In this document: positions 15,586 to 23,110 of the stretch, piece by piece
Numbering within the stretch: position 1 is the first letter of the stretch
How the letters are laid out: each line of letters opens with the position of its first letter
DNA from: Nonomuraea ceibae
GTDB taxonomy: Bacteria; Actinomycetota; Actinomycetes; Streptosporangiales; Streptosporangiaceae
Direction of reading: 5' to 3'
Length of the DNA: 64,000 nt
Assembly (NCBI RefSeq): GCF_019396325.1
Contig: NZ_JAHKRO010000001.1
Coordinates: 1-64,000, forward strand
The notes under the pieces: model-generated
Told to the model about the DNA's origin: nothing
Database searches by the model: none
What the model saw: the letters and a program-made list of their open reading frames with translations, nothing else
Program-made: the position numbers and the translations under genes

Positions 15586-16928
15586 CGGGCCGCCTCCGCG
15601 TGCCGGACCGGGGCCAGGCGCACCCATTCGGGCACCCGGCGGTTGATCGACATCACGGTCAGCTCGGCCAGGGGCGGCTCGGCGTCCTCGGCGAACGGGT
15701 CGAGCTCGGGGACGATCTCGACCGTCACCGTGTCGCCCGCCTCCGGCATCCGGCCGAGCTTGGCCAGGATGAGCCCGCCGAGCGTGTCGTAGTCGTCGCT
15801 CTCGGGCAGCGCGACGCCGGTGGCGCGCTCGACCTCGTCCAGCCGGAGCCGTCCGGGCACGTCCCAGACGCCTTCGGCCTGCGCGACCGCGCCGACCGGG
15901 TCGGGGTCGTTCTCGTCGACGAGCTCGCCGACCAGCTCCTCGGCCAGGTCCTCGACGGTGACGACGCCCGCGAGGCCGCCGTACTCGTCGATGACGCAGG
16001 CGATGTCGTCCTTGGCCACCCGCATGCGGTCGAGCACGGCCGGCAGCGGCAGCGAGTCGGGGACCAGCAGCGGCGGGCGCGTGATGGCCGCGACGCGGCC
16101 CTCGTCGAGCCCGGAGGCGAGCAGCTCGCGCACGCCCGTCACGCCGAGCACGTCGCCGTCGGCGCCGAGCACCGGGTAGCGGGAGTGCCCGCACTCGCGC
16201 ATGGTCTCCACGAGGTCGGAGATCGGCTGGGAGGAGCGCAACACGACCACCCGCGGGCGCGGCACCATGATCTCCTCAGCCGTGTGGTCGCCGAACTCCA
16301 GCGCCCGTTCGAGCAGCTCCGACAGGCGCGGCGGCAGCTCGCCGGCCTCGGTCGACTCCTCGATGATGCGCGAGAGCTCCTCGGGCGTGGCGCCCTGCTC
16401 CACTTCTTCGACCGGCTCGATGCCGACCTTCCTGAGCAGGCCGGTGGCCGCCGAGTCGAACAGCCGGATGACCGGGCCGACGACGGCCAGGTAGGCGAGG
16501 GTGGAGCCGGCCAGGAACTTGGCGACCGGCTCCGGCCTGGCGATGCCGAGGTTCTTGGGGGCGAGCTCGCCGAGCACCATCTGCACGATGGTCGCCACGA
16601 ACACGCCGATGGCCACCGACAGGCCGGTGATCAGGCCGTCGGACAGCCCGGCCTCGGTGAGCCAGGGACGTACGAGGACCGCGATGGCGGGCTCGGCCAG
16701 GAAGCCGACCAGCAGCGCGGTGACGGTGATGCCGAGCTGCGCGCCCGACAGCATGAAGGACAGGCGGGAGGTGACCCGGAGCGCCTTTTCGGCGGCCGGG
16801 TCGCCGGCGGCGGCCTGCTCGCGCAGGACGCCCCGGTCGGCGGCGACGAAGGCGAACTCCTGGGCGACGAAGTAGCCGGTCGCGGCTGTGAGCAGGAAGA
16901 GGGCCAGAAGGCCCATATAGGCGCTCAC
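15582..16928 (-). CDS. CNNM/CBS/CorC_HlyC family membrane protein
   Basis: 448 residues. It has a CNNM domain (about 1-190) starting MGLLALFLLTAATGYFVAQEFAFVAADR, two CBS motifs (about 205-335; MVPRPRVVVL and IDEYGGLAGVVTVEDLAEELVGE) and a C-terminal CorC/HlyC domain (about 345-435). It probably moves or senses divalent metal, with CBS domains binding adenine nucleotides. It is the first gene of a two-gene operon. Upstream, 16929-17174 separates it from the divergent LCP gene; I see no gene there and no clear promoter. Confidence 0.92.
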   Translation of the reverse strand: MSAYMGLLALFLLTAATGYFVAQEFAFVAADRGVLREQAAAGDPAAEKALRVTSRLSFMLSGAQLGITVTALLVGFLAEPAIAVLVRPWLTEAGLSDGLITGLSVAIGVFVATIVQMVLGELAPKNLGIARPEPVAKFLAGSTLAYLAVVGPVIRLFDSAATGLLRKVGIEPVEEVEQGATPEELSRIIEESTEAGELPPRLSELLERALEFGDHTAEEIMVPRPRVVVLRSSQPISDLVETMRECGHSRYPVLGADGDVLGVTGVRELLASGLDEGRVAAITRPPLLVPDSLPLPAVLDRMRVAKDDIACVIDEYGGLAGVVTVEDLAEELVGELVDENDPDPVGAVAQAEGVWDVPGRLRLDEVERATGVALPESDDYDTLGGLILAKLGRMPEAGDTVTVEIVPELDPFAEDAEPPLAELTVMSINRRVPEWVRLAPVRHAEAAR

Positions 16929-17174
16929 CGTTGCGAGCTCTCAGGGGTACCCGTGCTCGTGCACGGGCCAATACTCCATGAGTCCGGAGCGGACACGATC
17001 TTCCCTTCGATAGAGGTCGTCCACAAACCTAACGACCGTGATGGCCGCTGTGTTTCCGGAGGGTCCGGGGAGCGCGTTCCGCGTACTTTTCCGTAGGAAT
17101 TCCTTGGCGAGAAGTCTGCACTGGTAAGGCGATCGACGTAGCGTCTATGTCAAGCGAAGGGAAGAAGAAACCAC

Positions 17175-18446
17175 GTGTCTGAGGACGACCGGACGCGGGC
17201 CATGCGCTCGCCGGGTGACGGCCGCCCGCTGCCTCCCCGCCATGACGACGGGCTGCGCGCGGCGGGGGCGCCGGCGCATCCGCAGCCGCAGGGGCGGCCG
17301 ATCCCGGGCGCCGCCGAGGCGACCAGGATCAACCCCCCGCCGCAGGGCGAGCCCCGCAAGGGCGCCTCGCGGGTCTACGGCAAGCAGCGCTCGGGCAACA
17401 GCCCGATCAGGCCGCTCCGCAGCGGCGGTGGCGGTGACGGCGGCGGTGGGGCCGCCGCGCAGAGCCCGGCGGGGCCGAGGCGGCCGAGGAGGCCGCGCGG
17501 GCGTCTGATCGCCGGGATCATCGGCGCGTTCGTGGTGGTGCTGCTCGTCGGGGCCGCCGGGATGCTGTTCTGGATCGACGGCCGGCTGGCCGGCATCGAC
17601 GGCGTGCTCGACGACTACGAGGGCCGCCCGGCCGACACGCCGGGCACCAACTGGCTGCTGGTCGGCTCCGACAGCCGCAAGGGCCTGACCGCCGCCCAGC
17701 GCCGCAAGCTCGCCACCGGCCGCAGCGCGGGCCAGCGCACCGACTCGATGATGCTGCTGCACCTGCCCGAGGGCAGCGACCGGCCCACGCTGGTCAGCCT
17801 GCCCCGCGACTCGGCCGTCACCATCCCCGGCCAGGGCCGCAACAAGCTCAACGCCGCCTACGCGATCGGCGGGCCCAGGATGCTCGTGCGGACCGTCGAG
17901 ACCGTCACCGGCCTGCGCGTCGACAACTACATGGAGATCGGGTTCGCCGGCTTCGTGGACATCGTCGACGCCGTCGGCGGCGTGGAGATCAACGTACGCG
18001 CCGCCGTCAACGACCCGAAGGCGGGGCTGAAGCTCAAGAAGGGCACCCAGACGCTCACCGGCGGCCAGGCGCTCGGCTACGTCCGCACCCGCAAGGGCGG
18101 CGCGCTGCCCGACTTCGAGCGGACCAAGCGGCAGCGCCAGTTCCTCAGCGCGGTGGTCAAGAAGGCCGCCAGCCCCGGGGTGCTGATCAACCCGTTCACC
18201 TCGATCCCGCTGGCGGTCAGCGCCACCGACGCGGTCGAGGTCGACTCCGGCACCGGCGTGTTCGACATGCTGTCGCTGGGGCTGGCGATGGGCGACAGCC
18301 CCGTGACGACGGTGGTGCCGTTCGGCGGCAGCGAGATCGCGGGCGGCGGCACCGCCGTCAAGTGGGACCGGACCAAGGCGCTGGCGCTGTTCGACGCGCT
18401 CAAGGCGGACAAGCCGGTCCCTCAGGACGTCATCGACGCGAACTGA
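17175..18446 (+). CDS. LytR-CpsA-Psr (LCP) family glycopolymer transferase
   Basis: 423 residues from a GTG with AAGGGAAG upstream. A Pro/Gly/Arg-rich cytoplasmic segment (about 1-110) precedes one membrane anchor (LIAGIIGAFVVVLLVGAAGMLF). The LCP domain follows, with LLVGSDSR, RTDSMMLLHL, SLPRDS, NKLNAAYAIGG, DNYMEIGF and the YVRTRKGGALPDFERTKRQRQFL block that contacts the lipid pyrophosphate. LCP enzymes transfer teichoic-acid or polysaccharide chains from a polyprenyl carrier onto peptidoglycan. It is convergent with the GPP34 gene (4-bp gap). Confidence 0.94.
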   Translation: MSEDDRTRAMRSPGDGRPLPPRHDDGLRAAGAPAHPQPQGRPIPGAAEATRINPPPQGEPRKGASRVYGKQRSGNSPIRPLRSGGGGDGGGGAAAQSPAGPRRPRRPRGRLIAGIIGAFVVVLLVGAAGMLFWIDGRLAGIDGVLDDYEGRPADTPGTNWLLVGSDSRKGLTAAQRRKLATGRSAGQRTDSMMLLHLPEGSDRPTLVSLPRDSAVTIPGQGRNKLNAAYAIGGPRMLVRTVETVTGLRVDNYMEIGFAGFVDIVDAVGGVEINVRAAVNDPKAGLKLKKGTQTLTGGQALGYVRTRKGGALPDFERTKRQRQFLSAVVKKAASPGVLINPFTSIPLAVSATDAVEVDSGTGVFDMLSLGLAMGDSPVTTVVPFGGSEIAGGGTAVKWDRTKALALFDALKADKPVPQDVIDAN

Positions 18447-18450
18447 CGGG

Positions 18451-19092
18451 TCAGCTCGCCGCCACGACGGCGCTCGTGGCGGCGGTGACCGCGATGGCCG
18501 CGTGGATCGCGGTGATCGTCTGGGCCACGGCCTCGGCCGCCCAGGTGCCCTCGGCGATCTCCTTGACCCGCGCCTTGTCGGCTCCGGGGAACGCCTTGCG
18601 GTCGAGCTTGGCGGCGTGCATGACGGCGATGAGCACGGCGGTGCGCGCCGTCGGGTCGGCGCCGCCGAGCGCGGAGGCGACGCGCTCGCGGACCTCCGCC
18701 TCGGTCCGGCCGTCGACCTCGGGCCAGCGGGTCGTGGGGAACAGCCCGAGCACCTTGGCGGGCTCCTCGGCCAGCACGCCGGCCCGGGCGAGGCGGGTGA
18801 GCAGGCGGGCGCGCAGCTTGACCGACTGGAGCTTCTGCACCCACCAGGCGGCCTTGCGCTCCTTGCCTTCGGCGATCGCGGCGAGCACGGCGTCGAGCTC
18901 CTCGTCGCCGAGCGGCGTGGGGTCGACGAGCTGGACCTTCTTGCCGTCCAGCGTCACCCGCTCGTTGACGGCCAGCTCGGCGAGCAGGGCGCCGGCGAGC
19001 GCGGGGTCGAGCTGGGTGGAGGGGATGAGGGGCTTGCCGTCATCTTCCTTGTGGGCGAGAAGGAGGATTTCCTCCGCAATCGTCACTTTCAT
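18451..19092 (-). CDS. GPP34 (Golgi phosphoprotein 3-like) family protein
   Basis: 213 residues starting MKVTIAEEILLLAHKEDDGKPL, the typical GPP34 opening, followed by helical repeats with ERVTLDGKKVQLVDPTPLGDEELD. The eukaryotic homologue GOLPH3 binds phosphatidylinositol-4-phosphate at the Golgi; the bacterial role is unknown, though these proteins are abundant in actinomycetes. The TAGTGT box 6 nt before the ATG suggests a leaderless transcript. It is divergent from tenA with only 23 bp between start codons. Confidence 0.88.
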   Translation of the reverse strand: MKVTIAEEILLLAHKEDDGKPLIPSTQLDPALAGALLAELAVNERVTLDGKKVQLVDPTPLGDEELDAVLAAIAEGKERKAAWWVQKLQSVKLRARLLTRLARAGVLAEEPAKVLGLFPTTRWPEVDGRTEAEVRERVASALGGADPTARTAVLIAVMHAAKLDRKAFPGADKARVKEIAEGTWAAEAVAQTITAIHAAIAVTAATSAVVAAS

Positions 19093-19098
19093 GCTTCG

Positions 19099-19108
19099 AC
19101 ACTAACGT
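19099..19108. promoter_or_regulatory. Overlapping divergent -10 boxes for GPP34 and tenA
   Basis: On the minus strand TAGTGT (19099-19104) lies 6 nt from the GPP34 ATG. On the plus strand TAACGT (19103-19108) lies 7 nt from the tenA ATG. The two hexamers share the central TA, so the 23-bp gap can hold two back-to-back leaderless promoters. Confidence 0.55.
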
Positions 19109-19115
19109 TTCGGCC

Positions 19116-19721
19116 ATGACTATCTCCGAGAAGTTGCACGCGATCGGCCGGCCGCTGCTGGACGCCCAGCTCGCCCACCCCACGGTGGTGGGCATCGGGC
19201 GCGGCGACCTGCCGGAGCCGGTGTTCAGGTCGTGGCTGGAGCAGGACTACCTGTTCCTGATGGACTACACGCGGGTGTTCGCCCGGCTGGCCTGGCAGGC
19301 GCCCGACGGGCACCTGGGCGATCTGGTCGACCTGGCGCACGCGACCTTCCACGAGGAGCTCGACCTGCACCGGTCGCTGTCGGCCGGGTTCGGGGCCGAC
19401 CTGGAAGGGGCGCGCAAGGGCCCGGCGTGCGCGGCCTACACGGCGTTCCTGCTGGAGTCGGCGGGCTCGTACGCCGAAGGACTGGCCGCCCTCTATCCGT
19501 GCATGTGGGGGTATTCGACGCTGGGGCAGATCCTGGCCGAGAACCCGCCCGCCGAGCCGCGCTACCGCGCGTGGGTCGACACGTACGCCGATCCGGGGTT
19601 CGCGGCGCTGGCGGCCAGGATCGCGCAGATGATCGACGAGGCCGATCCCGACCCGGCTCGGGCGGAGGCGATGTTCACCGAGGGCATGGCCCACGAGCTG
19701 GCGTTCTGGGACGTGCCGTAG
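19116..19721 (+). CDS. tenA: TenA-family thiamine-salvage protein
   Basis: 201 residues. The all-helical TenA fold is indicated by FRSWLEQDYLFLMDYTRVFARLAW, then AYTAFLLESAGSYAEGLAALYPCMWGYSTLG (the ALYPC Cys matches the nucleophile position of TenA_C enzymes) and a C-terminal MFTEGMAHELAFWD. Family members hydrolyse aminopyrimidine breakdown products of thiamine to HMP, or act as thiaminase II. It fits with the CytX-like, TPP-controlled transporter at 39354, which would import the pyrimidine. No TPP riboswitch precedes tenA itself. Confidence 0.88.
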   Translation: MTISEKLHAIGRPLLDAQLAHPTVVGIGRGDLPEPVFRSWLEQDYLFLMDYTRVFARLAWQAPDGHLGDLVDLAHATFHEELDLHRSLSAGFGADLEGARKGPACAAYTAFLLESAGSYAEGLAALYPCMWGYSTLGQILAENPPAEPRYRAWVDTYADPGFAALAARIAQMIDEADPDPARAEAMFTEGMAHELAFWDVP

Positions 19722-19748
19722 CCGTCCACAGCCTGTGGACGGGGATCG

Positions 19749-19754
19749 TACCCT
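19749..19754 (+). promoter_or_regulatory. -10 hexamer for a leaderless Fpg/Nei transcript
   Basis: TACCCT lies 6 nt before the ATG at 19761, just after the tenA stop. Confidence 0.45.
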
Positions 19755-19760
19755 GGTGGC

Positions 19761-20639
19761 ATGCCGGAACTTCCCGAAGTCGAATCGCTCGCCGCGTTCC
19801 TGCGGGAGCGGGCGGTGGGCCGCGCCGTGCTGGGCGTCGACGTGGTGGCCATCCAGGCGCTCAAGACGTTCGACCCGCCGGTCACCGCGCTCGGCGGGCT
19901 GACCATCACGGGCGTGTCGAGGCACGGCAAGTTCCTCGACTTCGACTGTGACGGGCTGCACCTGGTCATCCACCTGGCCCGGGCGGGCTGGCTGCGCTGG
20001 CGTGACGACCTGTCGGGCGCCAAGCCGGTGCGTCCGGGCAAGGGCCCGCTGGCCGTACGGGTGCGGCTGGCGCCCGACGAGCTGGGCCTGGCGCCCGGGT
20101 TCGAGCTGACCGAGGCGGGGACGCAGAAGCGCTTGGCCGTCTATGTGGTGAAAAATCCGGACGAGGTGCCCGGCGTCGCCGCCCTCGGCCCCGACCCGCT
20201 CGCCGACACCTTCACCATCGACGCGCTCAAGGCCATCGTGGGCGGCAACCGCACCCAGATCAAGGGCCTGCTCCGCGACCAGAAGGTCATCGCCGGCATC
20301 GGCAACGCCTACTCCGACGAGGTGCTGCACGCCGCCCGGATGTCGCCGTTCAAGATCGCGTCGTCGCTGACCGACGCCCAGATCGCCGACCTGCACGAGG
20401 CCATCGTCACGACGTTGCACGAGGCCGTCGAGCGGGCGCGCGGGCTGGCCGCCAAGGACCTCAAGGCCGAGAAGAAGTCCGGGCTGCGCGTGCACAACCG
20501 CACCGGCCAGCCGTGCGACGTGTGCGGCGACACGATCCGCGAGGTGTCGTTCGCCGACTCCTCGCTGCAGTACTGCCCGACCTGCCAGACAGGCGGCAAG
20601 CCGCTGGCCGACCGCCGCCTGTCCAAGCTGCTGAAGTAG
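19761..20639 (+). CDS. Fpg/Nei-family DNA glycosylase
   Basis: 292 residues. The N-terminus MPELPEVESL supplies the catalytic proline and Glu3, SRHGKFL carries the conserved Lys, LLRDQKVIAGIGNAYSDEVLHAA is the H2TH motif, and a C-terminal zinc finger (CDVC ... CPTC) is followed by QTGGKPLADRR. These enzymes excise oxidised bases and nick the strand by beta/delta-elimination. The sequence is nearer to the actinobacterial Fpg/Nei paralogue group than to canonical MutM, so substrate range is not assigned. It ends 1 bp from the convergent MFS gene. Confidence 0.93.
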   Translation: MPELPEVESLAAFLRERAVGRAVLGVDVVAIQALKTFDPPVTALGGLTITGVSRHGKFLDFDCDGLHLVIHLARAGWLRWRDDLSGAKPVRPGKGPLAVRVRLAPDELGLAPGFELTEAGTQKRLAVYVVKNPDEVPGVAALGPDPLADTFTIDALKAIVGGNRTQIKGLLRDQKVIAGIGNAYSDEVLHAARMSPFKIASSLTDAQIADLHEAIVTTLHEAVERARGLAAKDLKAEKKSGLRVHNRTGQPCDVCGDTIREVSFADSSLQYCPTCQTGGKPLADRRLSKLLK

Positions 20640-20640
20640 C

Positions 20641-22038
20641 TCACGCCTCCACGGGCACCGGGGTCCGGCGGCGCAGCCCGGAGGCCACCACGACGACCGA
20701 CACCAGCGTGGCCAGCACCGGCACCACCAGGGCCGCGCGCACGGCGTCGATGCCGCTCGCGCCGCCGTCGAGCGCCGCCACGTTCACCACGGTCACCATC
20801 GAGATCCCGAGTGCCGCGCCGAACTGGAACGACGAGGTGATCAGCCCGCCGGCCAGCCCCTGCTCGTGCTCGGCGATGCCCTCCGTCGCCACGATGGTCA
20901 CGGGCCCGTACACGAAGGCGAACATCAGCCCGATCAGCAGCATCGACGGCACCATCGCGGCGTAGGTCCAGTCCATCCCGACGCCGAGGAACATCGCGAA
21001 GGCGACCACCCCCGACAGCAGCCCGCCGAGGATCACCCGCGCGTTGCCGTAGCGGTTGACCAGCACCGGCGTGAGCGTCGGCGCGAGCAGCACGTCGGCG
21101 GCGGCGATGAGCAGCGCGAGCCCGGTCTGGATGGGCGTCCAGCCGCGCAGCTCCTGGAGGTAGAGGGTGACGAGGAACTGGAAGCCCATGAACGAGGCGG
21201 TGAGCAGGGTGGCGACCACGTTCGCGCGCACGAGCGAGGCCGACCTGAACACGCCGAGGCGGACCAGCGGGTCGGCCGAGCGGCGTTCGATCGCGGTGAA
21301 CGCCGCCAGCAGCGCGAACGCGCCGGCGAACGCGGCGACGGTCCAGCCCCAGCCCTCGCCTGGGTGCTCCAGCCGTACGACGCCGTAGACCAGCAGCATC
21401 ATGCCGCCGGTCATCGTGACCGCGCCCGGCACGTCGAAGCGGCCACCGGCGGGACGCGGGACGGCCGGCTCCTTGATCAGCACGACGGCGGCGAGCAGGA
21501 TGGCGGCGGCCAGGATCACCGGCGCGAAGAACACCCAGCGCCAGCCCACCGCCGTGAGCAGGCCGCCGATGACCAGGCCGAGCGCGAACCCGGCGGCGCC
21601 CGTCCCGGCGTAGACGAGCAGCGCCTTGTTGCGCTGCCTGCCCTCGGCGAACGACGTGGTGATCAACGAGAGCCCGGCAGGGGTCATGAACCCGGCGGCC
21701 ACCCCGGTCACGAACCTGGCGACCAGCAGCACCCAGCCCTCGTTCGCGAACCCGCCGAGCCCGGAGAACACCAGGAACACCGTCAGCCAGAACAGGAACA
21801 TGCGCCGCCTGCCCAGCAGGTCGGCCGCCCGGCCGCCGAGCAGCGTGAAACCGCCGTAGCCGAGCACGTACGCGGTGACCACGCCGCTCAGCACGCTCGT
21901 GGACACGCCGAGGTCGGCGCGGATGGCGGGCAGGGCGACGTTCAGCATGGCCACGTCGACGCCCTCAAGGAAGATCGTTCCGCACAGCACCAGCAGCACG
22001 CCCAGCGGGCGGCCTGTCAGCCGTTCGGATGCACGCAT
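20641..22038 (-). CDS. MFS transporter, DHA2-like drug exporter
   Basis: 465 residues from the ATG at 22038, which has GGAG 8 nt upstream; the frame continues to 22068. It starts MRASERLTGRPLGVLLVLCGTIFLEGVDVAMLNVALPAI and has about 14 membrane segments, with LLGGRAADLLGRRRMF between TM2 and TM3 and VGGLLTAVGWRWVFF near TM5-6. This is the EmrB/QacA type of proton-driven exporter. It is divergent from an HxlR regulator that probably controls it; GGTTAC boxes lie between the two starts. Substrate unknown. Confidence 0.9.
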   Translation of the reverse strand: MRASERLTGRPLGVLLVLCGTIFLEGVDVAMLNVALPAIRADLGVSTSVLSGVVTAYVLGYGGFTLLGGRAADLLGRRRMFLFWLTVFLVFSGLGGFANEGWVLLVARFVTGVAAGFMTPAGLSLITTSFAEGRQRNKALLVYAGTGAAGFALGLVIGGLLTAVGWRWVFFAPVILAAAILLAAVVLIKEPAVPRPAGGRFDVPGAVTMTGGMMLLVYGVVRLEHPGEGWGWTVAAFAGAFALLAAFTAIERRSADPLVRLGVFRSASLVRANVVATLLTASFMGFQFLVTLYLQELRGWTPIQTGLALLIAAADVLLAPTLTPVLVNRYGNARVILGGLLSGVVAFAMFLGVGMDWTYAAMVPSMLLIGLMFAFVYGPVTIVATEGIAEHEQGLAGGLITSSFQFGAALGISMVTVVNVAALDGGASGIDAVRAALVVPVLATLVSVVVVASGLRRRTPVPVEA

Positions 22039-22052
22039 GATCAAACTCCAGT

Positions 22053-22088
22053 GGTTACGTTCTCGCATGTCGGTTATCTCTTGTAACC
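22053..22088. promoter_or_regulatory. Candidate operator in the MFS/HxlR intergenic region
   Basis: GGTTAC at 22053 is repeated as GGTTAT at 22072 (19 bp apart) and inverted as GTAACC at 22083-22088, giving GGTTA-N7-TAACC. The spacing suits a dimeric winged-helix repressor. A fourth GGTTAC lies inside the HxlR gene at 22144. Confidence 0.5.
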
Positions 22089-22117
22089 GTCAGAATCATG
22101 CGGCAGCATGGATCGAC

Positions 22118-22555
22118 ATGGAAGACGGCACTTTGAAGTCACCTGGTTACGTCGACAGCACCACCACCGACGCCGACTTCGACGTCCGCCACTGGGACGC
22201 CCGCGAGGGCTGCGAGGTCAGGCAGATCCTCGACCGCGTCGCCGACAAGTGGTCACTGCTGGTCATCGCCATGCTCGACTGCGAAAGCCTGCGCTTCTCC
22301 CAGCTCCGCCGCGAGATCGACGGCGTCAGCCAGCGCATGCTCAGCGTGACCCTGCGCAAGCTCGAACGCGACGGCCTGGTCAGCCGCACCGTCCACCCGG
22401 TGGTGCCGCCCCGGGTCGACTACGCGCTCACGCCGCTCGGCCGCACCCTGCACGAGACCATCAAGGCCCTGGTGACCTGGACCGAGACCCACCAGCAGGA
22501 GATCGCCGAAGCGCGTGCGGCCTACGACGCGAGGCACGGGATGATGGAGGCATGA
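22118..22555 (+). CDS. HxlR-family winged-helix transcriptional regulator
   Basis: 145 residues from the ATG at 22118; upstream in-frame starts would overlap the MFS leader. The core reads CEVRQILDRVADKWSLLVIAML, RFSQLRREIDGVSQRMLSVTLRKLERDGLVSR and YALTPLGRTL, the standard HxlR winged helix with the N-terminal Cys that senses oxidants or electrophiles in YodB/HypR relatives. It most likely represses the divergent exporter through the GGTTA repeats. Its TGA overlaps the rhodanese ATG, so the two are co-translated. Confidence 0.92.
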   Translation: MEDGTLKSPGYVDSTTTDADFDVRHWDAREGCEVRQILDRVADKWSLLVIAMLDCESLRFSQLRREIDGVSQRMLSVTLRKLERDGLVSRTVHPVVPPRVDYALTPLGRTLHETIKALVTWTETHQQEIAEARAAYDARHGMMEA

Positions 22556-22875
22556 CGGTTCCAGAAGTCGAGGCACGCGATGTCCCAGAAGGCGCCTACC
22601 TGCTCGACGTGCGCGAGCAGAACGAATGGGACGCGGGCCACGCCCCCGAGGCGGTCCACATCCCGATGACGCAGATCCAGGCCCGCGTCGAGGAGGTCCC
22701 CGCCGACCGCCAGGTCTACGTCGTCTGCCGGGTGGGCGGCCGGTCGTTCCAGGTCGCCGCCTGGCTCAACCAGATCGGCCGCGACGCGGTCAACGTCGAC
22801 GGCGGCATGCAGGCATGGGCTCACGACAAGCGCCCCATGGTCAGCGAAACAGGACAGACTCCCTTCGTAGCCTGA
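22552..22875 (+). CDS. Rhodanese-like sulfurtransferase
   Basis: 107 residues from the ATG at 22552, which overlaps the HxlR stop. A single rhodanese domain shows YLLDVREQNEWDAGHAPEAVHIPM, the active-site loop VCRVGGRS with the catalytic Cys, and VDGGMQAW. It moves sulfane sulfur between thiols. Coupling to an HxlR regulator with a conserved Cys hints at a thiol- or electrophile-stress module (inference). It is the last chromosomal gene before the integrated element. Confidence 0.92.
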   Translation: MTVPEVEARDVPEGAYLLDVREQNEWDAGHAPEAVHIPMTQIQARVEEVPADRQVYVVCRVGGRSFQVAAWLNQIGRDAVNVDGGMQAWAHDKRPMVSETGQTPFVA

Positions 22876-22882
22876 AAACTGG

Positions 22883-22888
22883 CATAAT
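22883..22888 (+). promoter_or_regulatory. Possible original -10 box of the TPP-riboswitch transcript
   Basis: CATAAT (5 of 6 matches to TATAAT) lies about 20 nt before the left riboswitch copy. If it is the native promoter, integration of the element has separated it from the transporter it used to serve. No clear -35 is seen. Confidence 0.35.
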
Positions 22889-22906
22889 GCGCGGCGGAAA
22901 ATTACA

Positions 22907-22979
22907 CAACGCGGGAGCTCGGGGCGTACCGGGCTGAGAGGGTGACCGAAGCCGTCGCCGACCGCATGAACCTGTCCGG
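22907..22979 (+). repeat. attL: 73-bp direct repeat (left)
   Basis: Matches 39255-39327 without gaps; only 22943 (T/C) and 22950 (A/G) differ, and similarity decays after 22979. The identical runs of 36 and 29 bp are long enough for a tyrosine-recombinase core site. The repeat equals the 5' three-quarters of a TPP riboswitch. Confidence 0.9.
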
Positions 22980-22995
22980 ATGGTGCCGTCAGGGG
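22907..22995 (+). promoter_or_regulatory. Disrupted TPP riboswitch remnant
   Basis: Contains the conserved GGGCTGAGAGGG and GAACCTGTCCGG segments. The downstream TAATGCCGG motif of the pyrophosphate-sensing helix is replaced by TGGTGCCGT, and no AGGGAG or gene follows. It should not fold into a complete aptamer. It is the chromosomal 5' half joined to element DNA. Confidence 0.8.
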
Positions 22996-23020
22996 CGGGT
23001 GCCGAGCTGCGTTGCAGGTC

Positions 23021-23053
23021 AAGGGCCACCCGCGCGGGTGCAGATGGCCCTTT
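23021..23053. terminator. Strong hairpin between attL and integrase
   Basis: AAGGGCCA (23021-23028) pairs with TGGCCCTT (23045-23052) around an inner ACCCGC/GCGGGT hairpin, followed by TTT on the plus strand. It can stop chromosomal read-through from the left riboswitch remnant, and leftward transcription from int. Confidence 0.65.
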
Positions 23054-23061
23054 CGTCGGCC

Positions 23062-23082
23062 GTACAGCTACGAAGTACAGCA
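23062..23082 (+). repeat. Left arm-type repeat pair (GTACAGC / GAAGTACAGCA)
   Basis: GTACAGC-N3-GAAGTACAGCA recurs at 39088-39108 near the other end in the same orientation. Position (80-150 bp inside each core repeat) suggests integrase arm or excisionase binding sites. Confidence 0.55.
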
Positions 23083-23110
23083 GTAGGCGCCGTGAGGGCC
23101 GTTTTGAGCC

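Noticed and set aside
16929-17174. Possible promoter or small RNA between CNNM and LCP genes
   Set aside because: No convincing -35/-10 pair, hairpin or ORF could be supported.
22907-22995. Left riboswitch copy as a functional TPP switch
   Set aside because: The TAATGCC segment is changed to TGGTGCC, no ribosome site or gene follows, and a terminator-like hairpin and the integrase 3' end lie downstream.
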